A stretch of DNA of 64,000 nt from Hydractinia symbiolongicarpus (lineage: Eukaryota > Cnidaria > Hydrozoa > Anthoathecata > Hydractiniidae): contig NC_079885.1 in NCBI RefSeq assembly GCF_029227915.1, positions 8,742,001 to 8,806,000 on the forward strand, given 5' to 3'. This document shows, in pieces, positions 1-10,800 of the stretch. The position numbers were made by a program, and so were the translations under genes. The notes under the pieces are model-generated. The model did no database searches, was not told the DNA's origin, and saw nothing but the letters and a program-made list of their open reading frames with translations. The number at the start of each line of letters is the position of its first letter. Position 1 is the first letter of the stretch.

Positions 1-68
1 ACGGTTAATCACATAATTGTTTATTTTTGTGACAGTAGCACCTCATACTGTATGTGTTTTGCTTATAG

Positions 69-3000
69 ATGTAAAGAACACCCTCTAGCGAAATATTTAA
101 ACGAAGTACAACTGAATGCCTACCAAAAAATAAAGAAACTCCTGGAAGAAGATCTAACAAGAACGACGAGCAGCAGCGACCATTTCTATCTTTCACCCGT
201 TGATTCGTTTAAAAAAAATACGCAGAAGCCACCACGCCCTGCATTTCCTAAAGGCAAGCAAATTTCATTGGATGAGCGTTATAAAGATTCGGAAGATTCA
301 TCAAGAGTTTTAAATTCCGCAGCACCCTTGAAATCACCACCTGCAAATTCACCACCTGCAAATTCAGAACAATTAAATTCTCCCTATCAATCAGATTTAA
401 AGTTTAGTACATCAGATAACACTTATGATAATTTGAAAAAAGACCTAGACGGTGATGTTGTTGTGGAACCTACATCGGTTGAAACAGCGTTTGATGAAAT
501 GGAAGACGAAATGTTTTCTTCCGAATCTGAAAACGAAGACAACGAAACGTCAACGTACGTGCACATGAAGAGTCCGAACAGTTCCACTGGAGCCGGTTCA
601 GAACCTTGTTATTTTATGGTAGATGGAAGTCTTGATAAAAATTCAACTTTAAAATCGAAAAATGAAAATAAAAATGATAATTATGAAAATACTTTAAAGT
701 TTAAAGATGTAAAAAAAGACGTAGATGAGAAGAAAAAAGAAAGTAAAAATAGTACTAATACAGACGATAGTGGTGACTACATGGCGTTACTGCCAGTGCA
801 GGAAGATGTTTACGAAGAGTTAAGCGATTATGAAGAGTACGACGGTGACGCTAAAAATAACGAAGGCGACGCTACAAAAAACAATGGCGACACTGTAAAG
901 AACGATGGCGACACTTTAAAAAAAGATGGCGGCACTCTAAAAAATGACGGCGATACTTTAAAAAAAGACGGCGATACTGTAAAAAAAGACGGCGATATTG
1001 TAAAAAACGACATGTGTGATGAACTGGACACGGTAGACAACGATAACATTTATGAAGAGATCGATGAATTGCAACAGCGCGCTAGAGTTGATTCGAAGAG
1101 GAAAGTAATTCGAAAATCAAGTACCGACTTGTTGCAGTTAGTTGACACAGATTTTTTGAAATTACAAGATGACGTGGTGCAAGATTTGTTGTTTGGAATA
1201 GGTACGTCAAATAAATTATGATTTTTATTTCCCAATTTTAGTTGTTTGTTTCGGTTAAGTTCGTAAAAAAAATTGGCTAAATGTTAACGATCTTAAGTTT
1301 GCGAATAAGACCTCGAGAATTACCGATTATGGACAGTTTTTTTTGGAATCAAGGAATTGCAAGTTTTACAATAGTAACCTCACGTAACTATTGATTCGTT
1401 TATATCCTGTTTAAGATGAACCTTATATTTTTAAACCGCTCTGCGAATAAGGTAAATTGCGAAAAAAAAGGCTTGCAAATGTCCGTCCTTGTTTAAAAAT
1501 GCGGAAGAGTAATCCTGCATGTTTTTCTTATACTTTCATTTATTTTCTTAATGCCTTTTAAATGTAGAAATGTATTTTCACGAGATAAAACCCTTTTACC
1601 CAGGCAATGAAGCCCTTTTACCTGGGCAATAAAGCCCCTTTACTCAGGCAATAAAACCTTTTTACCCGGGCATTAAAGCCCTGTTACCGGGCAATAAAGC
1701 CTTTTTACCCGGGCAATAAAGCTTGATAACAAACTTTTATAACCATATCGTTTGTCTTTTTGAACTTCCAACTGAAATCAATACACAAATATCGTGAAAT
1801 TTGTCTCTTGTCTGCCAAGTCCATAGTTGGATTTTTCTGTTTTTAGATCGTCTTCACTCCGTTCTTTTGTTAACCTATCAAGAATTGGACACGCCCACTG
1901 GTCGTGATCAGTCTTATGCTACTTTAGAAACAATCTTCTTCAAACCATTATGGCCATGGATTATGAAGATGTTTAGGTAAGTATGACCAAGGATTATTAA
2001 AGTTCCAGATGTGTGTAGCCACAGACTAGCCTAATATCTTGGCGGATTAGAAAACAAATTAGCGAAGTATTTTAGAGAGTTAGATCAAGGATTATCAAAA
2101 TAATCCTAATTCCCTCATCTGCAAGTGCTGGCTCAACTCAACTCAATAGAGGTGTCTCAGCTCACTAAAGGACTTTTTTAACAGGTTGATATGACTGAAT
2201 CTATCAAATATTTGGTTCGATGAAGTTTTTCAGGGATATGCTATTTGTTTATGTTTCTTTTTTATATATCTATTATTTCTTTTTTAGTAAACTAAATGTT
2301 TACAAAGAAGAAGCACTTACTAACGTGATGAGAAAGTATAAATCCTGTGAACCAAAGGAGATGAAAATCCGTGAACAGTTTGCGTTGATGGACAGTGAAG
2401 TAAGCAGAGTACTCATTACCGTACCAATTTTTTATTACTAAAGCAGCCCTGCTGATTAAGCACCACCGCCCCTCCCGCCCCTTTCTGTTGCGAGATGTTA
2501 ATTCAAACAAAGAACGACAAAGTAAGAGGGACGGTGATTTTAATGAAAATGTAAAAGATAAAATTTGTGATTCCGCCATCTGTACCTACTGATCCCAAAA
2601 TAAAACATTTTTTTTATCTGATCAGTTTTTCACTAAAATTAACAAGCGCCCCTGATGAATAAGTTCTTTTTTCTTATAAGTTAACGTTTCAAAGAAGCTC
2701 TCCTTTGTTTATTCTGCTACGGTATATTTATATTTATATTTATGTTTGTTCGTTCGTTCGTTCGTTCGTTTGTTCGTTCGTTCGTTCGTTCGTTCGTTCG
2801 TTCGTTCGTTCGTTCGTTCGTTCGTTCGTTCGTTCGTTCGTTCGTTCGTTCGTTCGTTCGTTCGTTCGTTCGTTCGTTCGTTCGTTCGTTCGTTCGTTCG
2901 TTTGTTCGTTTGTTTGTTTGTTTGTTACGATACTTGATTATTTGCACACTAAAATACATGTATCAAAAAATATTTTACTGTTTGCAATATTAAGCCTTTT

Positions 3001-5812
3001 TGTTTTTCATTTATTTCTATTTAGGATATTTCACAACAACGACCGTACCTTTCTGCAATAGAAGAAATAAAGCAATTGTCAAATTTGACTTGTCCCTTGG
3101 AGAAGCTGGAGTGCTGTGGTAGGAGATTGTTATATTATATATAAGAAACTTGTTTATAAGAAACCGATTTTTAGGTGCTCTAAAATTTTAAGACTTCTAC
3201 GAATTTTTTATTTAATAACGTTTTCAAAACCTAACTTTCGCGAATTAAAAACAATGGACGAAACAGCGCGCAATTTGCGAAAATATATTACCACGAAAAT
3301 TATTTTCCCTAAGGTAATCACTAGAATAACCAGATTCATGTGTAGAACCATGGAGGTAATATGACAGTTTTCAATTTCTGGGTTAATTGAATGACTGCTA
3401 AATTTTTATATAGCGAGTACTTGTGTATTTTGGACAAAAAAATTAAATATTATTTGTACACAGACTCTTTTGTGATGAGGATATACACTTTTTTTAACTA
3501 AGGTTTAGCCCAAAAATCAAAGTTCTGTGTATATGGATCTGTGTAAACAGTTTCACGGTCAACAATTCTTGTTCATATGGAAACTAGCCATAAGAGATAA
3601 TATTTAGCAGAGAACACTAAGCGAATTACAAAAGTGAATTTAATTTATGAAATTGTAATATGTTGTTGTATTCATCTTTAGTGCGCATGTCGAAAGCTGT
3701 GTGCCATTGCGTGGAAACATATTATCTGGCAAAAGGAGAGACGAAGCCACCCTCAGTGTGAGTGATAGCTTCTAAAAATATTTTTTGTTGCTCGTTTTTC
3801 CTTAGTTAATTTTTATTTACGGAATAATCTTTTTTCTGGGGTTGCACGGAGTCTAGAAAAATTAATCATGTTTGCTTTGTAAGAAAGGCGAAGAGAACCT
3901 GGGATGTTAGGGAGATCCTTTAAAGTTACGGGGAACTTAAAAAATTGGACAGCAAACAAGTTAGGAGATTGTTCGTAAATCCTTTAAAACCTGCTTTTCT
4001 ACACAGTAGTTTCAGAAGCCACCAGTTGATCACCTGTTAAAGCATGACAAGATGTCTAATTCGTAATAATTTTGCGTCTGGTAATTTTGGCCAGCAAAAA
4101 ATATCTATTTCGCGCGTATTAATAATAATAATAATAAAATGCAGAGTTTTAGACAAAATATAGATGCATTTATTTTATGTAAATTGTAGTGTTATAAATT
4201 TACGCGAAAGGTTTTTGAATAATTTCTGTACTATATTTCGCGCAATAGCGAACTTTTTTGCGCAAACGTAATAAATTAGTACGAATAAGGTACATTCCCA
4301 TTCTAGCGACTTCTGAAAATACAAGTGTTTTATTTTAGTGGTTGTGATGATCTACTGCCCATCGTGTCGTACGTTGTCTTAAAAACTCGCTCGCCTCAAA
4401 TTGTATCTGAATGCCACGCTATGGAAGAGTTTATGCATGAAGGGTATGTTTATGTTGTATTGTGCTGTCGTCGTCACAAGCTTTTGCCGACAATACACCG
4501 TTGTCGTCACAGTTTTTTGCCGTTGCTGTCGTCGTTTGTCAGCACCACAAGTTGTTGTAACATATAATCTGAACCTCGGATGTTTTCGATATTTCAACTC
4601 ATTCAGCCCTTCAATTTCACTACTACATGAAGCCGTGAGAAACTTGGTGCCACTATTAATTTTTTTTATTTTTTTACTAAAATTTTAAAACAATTTACTT
4701 TCAACTATGCACACTTCACAGAATAACTAAAAAATAAGATTTTTCTTTATTAACTTTTCTTTGGTATGTTAAATGGCTATAATACTTGCTGGCATCATGT
4801 ATTTATCTATTTGACACGTGCGAGCCAGATTTTTAGGTCCCATACCTCTCGGAGCCTTAGATTTTGGCTATTACTCGAAACTACCCCATAATTTTTTATG
4901 AAGTACTTTCGTTAGAATTGTGTTTAGAACTTAAAATTCACAAAACAACAAGGAGAATCATTCTATAAGTTGGGACACATGATTAACCCGATTTCCCGAT
5001 TTTTCGGATTTAATCCGAACCGGAGAATATGTATTATTATTTGGCTACTAACTTTAAATGACTGTTAAATTTGTTCTAGAACTAAAAGGTTTAAATTTTA
5101 AGCAGATAGTGGTATTTTAGAACTATACAAGTTTATCCAGAAAACTTTATTGCAAACCAAGTTGCAGATCCTGAGTTATTAGGTCATTGGAAAAAAATTT
5201 AAAAGACCTGGGTCGAGCAAACGAGTGTTATTTTGGCCAAAAAAAATGTTAATCAATTAACCTTTAAAATATCTATGCATTGATAAAGTGTGAAAGCACA
5301 TCCTTTAACAGGTCTAAAATTACTGCTGACAGAAAATGTCAAATTTTGCTATTACTTAAATATGACATAATAATTCATGCAGCATAATTAAATCTGAAAC
5401 TCTTGAGAACGAAAAGAGCTTTTTAAAAAATTTTAAAAGACTTATTAACCAAATTTTTAAGCTCTATAATATAAGTCCAAAATCATCTTATACCTTGGGT
5501 TCCCGTTAAGGTTTTAATGACGTCACAGAGAAGTGCTGACATAAGCAACAATTTATTGCGACCATTTTGTACTTTGCATGAGGTATTATAAGTGTTCCAA
5601 GTTTGATTTAATTTTAAAAATCCTATCTAAAATTAACGTTTTACTTGCTTTCACAAGCCCACCATTTTGTATTTATTGTCTTTGTTGTCTATGTTACAAG
5701 TTGATCTTCTATTTTTTTTTCGTTTAGATATTTGATGGGTGAGGAAGGGTATTGTCTGACCACTCTACATGCTGCTATCTCCTATTTACTATCTCTCAGT
5801 AAAGATGTGTAA
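69..5812 (+). CDS. VPS9D1: VPS9 domain-containing protein 1-like Rab GEF (3' part of gene)
   Basis: Coding exons are 69-1201, 1847-1976, 2288-2399, 3025-3118, 3682-3757, 4339-4443 and 5728-5812. Phases agree at every junction and give 577 visible residues ending in TAA. Upstream exons lie outside the window, so no start codon is assigned. The large first exon encodes a charged, low-complexity linker with Tyr-rich acidic stretches and KKDGDT-type repeats. The last six exons encode a VPS9 domain. It contains [15 protein letters not shown], then [12 protein letters not shown], then [10 protein letters not shown], which keep the Asp, Tyr and Thr used by VPS9 exchange factors. VPS9 domains release GDP from Rab5-group GTPases on early endosomes. 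The closest remembered relative is vertebrate VPS9D1, which also ends at this domain. The MIT-like N terminus expected for VPS9D1 would lie in the missing part. VPS9 assignment is strong; the orthologue name is less certain. Confidence 0.85.
1586..1722. repeat. 22-bp minisatellite in VPS9D1 intron 1
   Basis: About six head-to-tail copies of a unit close to AAGCCCTTTTACCYGGGCAA, with small substitutions. Most copies end in GCAATAAA, so the array carries several AATAAA hexamers in sense orientation inside an intron. Confidence 0.9.
2742..2926. repeat. (TTCG)n microsatellite
   Basis: About 185 bp of nearly perfect TTCG tetranucleotides, with a few TTTG variants towards the ends. It lies in the VPS9D1 intron between 2399 and 3025. 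It creates long open frames of repeating VRSF or TNER residues on both strands; these are artefacts of the repeat. Confidence 0.97.
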
Positions 5813-6472
5813 CATGTATAAAGATTCGAACATCGGAACATCGTTTATTTCGAACAAGATTTAACATGTTCTATTTCAAATTTTTTTTATCCCCCAGATA
5901 TTTATTGTACTAAGAGCATTGGTGATTCGAAGTTTGTTTAATTCGGACAAAGTTTGGCAATAATTTGGGCAATTTTAGTATCCATAGCAACCGAATTATT
6001 GCTACGCAGAGAATCAAAGAAGTTTGAATGTTACTGCGCGTGTTGTACAGTGAGAATGTTAAGAAAATGTTCAAGTGCCAAAAATTCTATCATACCCCAA
6101 ATTTATGCTACCGAAATCGGTCAAAAATTCTTGAGTTTTGTACAATTATTTAGTTCCGTTTCAAATTTATATTAAATTTATTCGAAGTTATACTTTAGTT
6201 ACAATTCTTTATTTTTATTTTTATTATATGAAATTTATAAAGAATATTTTTATTTATTCAAATTAAAAGTCGCGTACCATTCATATTTAAACAGCGCAAC
6301 TTTCGCATATATGTAACTATCCCTGGAACAAATTTAGTGCCCATTTTGATTTCAGTAGGCTTTATGTTTGACATAACGTTTATTTCAGTTTTGAAATATT
6401 TTAAATTTCCAGGTTCTGTTCCTGCGTTTTCATAATTTGAACTTTGATTTCTGTAAGAACACAGAACTGAAC

Positions 6473-6517
6473 AATCAAAACGTCTTAAGCTTTTCCTAAG
6501 CTTAAGACGTTTTGATT
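6473..6517. repeat. Perfect inverted repeat, 20-bp arms
   Basis: Arms at 6473-6492 and 6498-6517 (left arm AATCAAAACGTCTTAAGCTT) are exact reverse complements around a 5-base loop. Confidence 0.95.
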
Positions 6518-6864
6518 TTGATTTCCAGTCCCAATTCTTGTAAAACCCAGAAATTCGTTCTAAATTTTTGGCCAGTTGTGTAACATGACAATATTTTTTT
6601 TATTTTTTAACCCGAAGAAAATAAATGGTTTAGATAGTAATAAAAATTTATAACATATTTCAGTCAAAATTAGATAAAATTGTACCTAAGGGTTTATTGT
6701 ACCTCTAGTGGTGTATTTCTGTTACGTTTTTTACATAAAAGTATTCAGAGGTGTGTTTGGATAGTGTGCTGTACATATGAAAATATTATAAATGCTAAAC
6801 ATAGTTGTCTTTAATGACTTTTGTGAGAGTTCAAGGTATAATTTATTGCCAGGATTTTTTTTTT

Positions 6865-6965
6865 GCAGGAATTTATTTTCGCGATTGCAAAAATACATCG
6901 ATGCTTCGCGGAATTTAATTTCGCGAATTTTCGGAACAACCGCGAAATTTTCGTCTTACGAAATT
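6865..6965. repeat. TTTTCGCGAA-motif repeat
   Basis: A stretch with several forms of ATTTTCGCGA and its complement. Similar motif clusters occur at about 53.14-53.40 kb and 61.52-61.60 kb, which suggests remnants of one interspersed repeat family. Element borders could not be placed. Confidence 0.45.
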
Positions 6966-7549
6966 TGTTGAAAAAATGTAGTAACACAATGTTCATAGCA
7001 ATCAAATTTGACGTGTTTTTATTTTTTAATTATTTTTTCATATCATATTTTGGGATTACTGAACGAAGAATAGAGATAAATTTTATGGAACGTTTGGGTG
7101 TCTGTTGACACAGACTAAGGATTTTAGATAAAATAATTATTTCGACAAATGTTTTCTGTACTGAAATTCGTACGAATAATCAGGTTTTAAACAAAAATCA
7201 AGAAAGCTTCAGGGATTTGTTGTTTCTCCATCATGAAATCCAAAAGTGATAATCGTATTTTGGGACGCTGTTTTTTTTTTATTTTTTGAGTCATTTTCAG
7301 CATGATTTGTTCTTATTTGTTCTTGATAGTAACAACACAACATCGGAATCCAACCTTATTTTATTCTCATTTTTTTTTTCTCAAAATTTCCAAAATTAAT
7401 GTGTTTATATAAAAAGGTGTTTTTGTTGCTAATGGAGCTCTATGATCGTGTTCATGATCAATTGAGTCAATGTGAGTATTTTTACAAAGTACATGACAAT
7501 GAAGCGATCACAAGCAAAAGGAATTTTTGTTATCTCGAGAGAATTTGCA

Positions 7550-7687
7550 TCTATATTATAATACCCGTATACGTCTGTCCGTCTGTCACGCAAAATGGTA
7601 GCCTAGCTGCGCAAGTAGCGAGACGCACGCAGTACGGTATAAAAAGGACGGGCGAACCCGTGGATTTTTCCACGGGCTAACGACTAG
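7550..7687 (+). mobile_element. Short Helitron-like element, single copy
   Basis: It starts TCTATATTATAATACCCG and ends with a hairpin (CCCGTGGA, loop TTTT, TCCACGGG) followed 11 bases later by CTAG. It is flanked by A on the left and T on the right. A 5' TC, a 3' hairpin, a CTRR end and A/T flanks are the hallmarks of Helitrons. At 138 bp it cannot encode anything and would be non-autonomous. Confidence 0.65.
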
Positions 7688-7869
7688 TTTATAACAAAAT
7701 GTAATGAAACCAAATATGTTGTAAGCACCGCCTCGAAACCTTGCAAAACAATGAAAATGGTCGGTTTTGACTTTAGAAAATGCTGTATTTTACATTTTTT
7801 TCAAAGTATTTTTATTAAAAAAAAACATTTTCCGTCAATCTCTTGGCATCAATAACATCAACGACGTCG

Positions 7870-10800
7870 TCAATCACTTGTCGTATCCGACATACTGCTA
7901 TCGTCAGACGAGTACTGATCACCGTCACTGTATTCTGTTATGCTTGTCAAAGATTTGTTTTTAGATTTTCGTCCAATTCTTGTTTCTTTTAGTTTTTCTT
8001 TTTCGATTTCCATTTCTCTCATGTATTTATCCGCTAACCACATATCAAAAATTAAATTCGAATCTTCCGGGTGTTTGACTCGCTCATCTTTAGACTTGTT
8101 TACTCGGTTGTACTTTTTTTCTAATTTATAGTCATATTTTTTCTCCAGAAACCATTCTTCGTAGGTTTTCTGTCGCGGATCATTCATTTTGTATCGTAAC
8201 TTTTCTTCAAACATTGACATTTCTTGCGCGTATTTTGTTTTCATTATCGACATCGCAAAAGCACGTTCCTCTTCTTTCGCTTGCAACCATTTCTCAAATG
8301 ACAAACCAGTAGATTGACTTTGATTGAGGACATCACTTGATGTACACTTCTTGTCTTTTTTGTACTTTTCATTTTTCCATTTTTTCCATTCTTCAAAAGT
8401 CATGCCTCGCTTAATTTTCTCTCTTGTTCGAATTTTAGGTGAAATATCTGTAGCGCATTCAGACTTTGGTCGTATATCCTTCTTACCTGCCAGCCATTCT
8501 TCAAATGTAGCTGCTCTTTCTGACAAAGACCTGTTATGTTTTTTTCTTTTTCTCTTTTCTTCTTCTTCGGAGTATGAACGTGTTCTTCGCCTCGCTTTTA
8601 TAAACAACCATTTCTCAAATGCCTTCCTATTCCTTTCTACTTTCATATCGTCTGTGTTATCGAGACAAGACGTAGAAGGTCGCGGCGTTGCCTCTTTTTT
8701 CTGTCTTTTTTTTTCATCTAACCAATCTTCGTACGACTTGCGTGTTCTACCATAGTATAGGATCATATCAGTGGTTGCGAAGGAGAGTGAACTTTCTGGT
8801 CTCCAAACATCGTTAGCTTTCTTTTCTTCTTTTTCCTTTAAATCCCTTTCCTTCTTTATCTCTTCTTTCTTTTCTTCTTCTATCTTAGGGAATGATTTCA
8901 TATCACTTTCTGCATTCTGCTGGGGTATGTGTTCTACTGATACGTCGTGTGGTGAATTTACTTTGCTTATTTCGTTGATCACAGCCGCGTTTCGAAGTGG
9001 AGTTGTTTTTGATAATTGTTCTGAGTGAACGACAATTCTAGGAAGAAAAAAAGTAAAGTTTTATTCTCCGTATTTTGACAAAACATATACATTCATTTGA
9101 TTGAAAAATGCTTGCTCTTTGGTCACTATTTGTAACCACTTTAGTTGCGTATTCTTAGTGGTTTTAAAGTAATATTTCCGTGACAAGGCTTCTCTATTTC
9201 GTGCATTTTTAACATGAAATCAACCCGCGTGTCCGACAATAGCTATTAATAGATGAGCATTGTAAGGGTGAAAGGGAGGATGGTGTTTATGAACAAGACA
9301 TTTACCTTCTGTTTTGAGAATTATCATTGTTTTCAATCTTTATTCGATTAGTTTTTATGATTTTCTTTTTCATGTTGTCGTTGTTCTTAAAGTCGATACT
9401 GTTTACAACGGTAATCGGTAAAACTTTTTTAACGTCGGATTCTTTCACGTCTTTTTTCTTAAGATCACTCATTGCGTTCAATTCATCACCATCGTTACTA
9501 GTATTGAGATTCTGGCACTGCACAGGAGAGTTGCGTGTCATATCTCCTGCACAGAGGACATTTTCCTCCTGACCGCTCTCCTTACCAGAGACAATTGTTT
9601 TATTTGAACTTTTAGACTGTGATCTTGCTTCGCTTTTCCCTGTGTGTTCATCACTACACTTAGAAGATGCCCGTATATCATCTACCCAATTTGAAACATG
9701 TTTGTCTGCTGCTTGACCAGTAGTCTTAGGTGCCGGTTTAAATTTGTCACCTATGTATACATGTGGCGTCGTTTTCAGAGCTTCGTATGTTGTGCGGGGC
9801 GCAGATTTCGTTCTGTTGTGGCTTTTATGCTTTATAAGTTTGTTGTTGTTCTCTGGTAGTTCAGCATAGGGTTTTTTTCTTTCGCTGTTCTTCATCTCGG
9901 GTGTGCGAACTTGTGGAAGATAATTGACCTAAATTGATACTGAAAATTAAGCTCTATTCGACACACGTCTGTACGAGACAAGAAAGTAACGAAGTCTAAA
10001 AATCAGTGACCTGACCTGAAAAAAATGTTATGTTCACCAGAAACTAAAGAGCGATTTAAAAGAGAGATTTGTTTTTACAAAAAAATTGAAAAGGCAAAAA
10101 GGTGAACAGTGAGAATGACATGACTAATGACAAAAAGGCTCTCAAGACGAACTATAATTTGATTTAAAATATCATTGGGCAAAGGATCAAATTTTGAAGA
10201 CCGTAGCTGCAATCAATCACTGACGATTTTTTCGTATTATAGACTTTAAACTTTTCAAAGTTTTCTTCTCAATGATCACAAAAAAACTTATAGAATCTTT
10301 AGTTATTCGGTCCATCCATAACTTTAAACAGTACTAATTATGCTGAGCCATCACAACAGTATTTTTTGGATTTCCAGTCCCTTTCTGGTTTTTCGTAATG
10401 CCTGAATGTTTTACAGTTCCATTAGTATATTTTGAATTTGCTTGTCGTACCTGCCTGCAAAAGTAGAATTTTTTTCGGTTGATCCTAATCATTAATTTTA
10501 AGGACAAGATTGGAAATAGAGAAATAAAACGACCCTCGGGAACAGGGTTCCCCGGCCCAGAATTCTCACTTTAGGGAAAATATATTTTTCAGAGTTATCA
10601 AATCGGAGTTATTTCTAGCACTAGGTCAATCACTGTTAAAAGCAGGGAGTAACTATTTTCACAATTTTTTTTTAATTATTCACAGTGGCACACCCAAACT
10701 TGACCCCAGCACCTTTTACCGTGGCGGTGGCTATTTCGCTAGAATTATCAGAAAACGCAGCGCCGTTGAGAAGCAAATAGTCGTGGGGACGAGGTTGTGG

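Larger units (their letters stand above)
5813..7869. other. Intergenic, between two convergent genes
   Basis: No gene is seen here. The stretch separates the 3' ends of the VPS9D1-like and ANKUB1-like genes. It holds a 20-bp-arm inverted repeat near 6.5 kb, a region rich in TTTTCGCGAA-like motifs at about 6.86-6.97 kb, and one Helitron-like copy at 7550-7687. The open frames in it are short and have no recognisable similarity. Confidence 0.7.

Noticed and set aside
2705-3061. Open frames of VRSF or TNER repeats on both strands
   Set aside because: They are translations of the (TTCG)n microsatellite, in an intron with clear splice sites on both sides.
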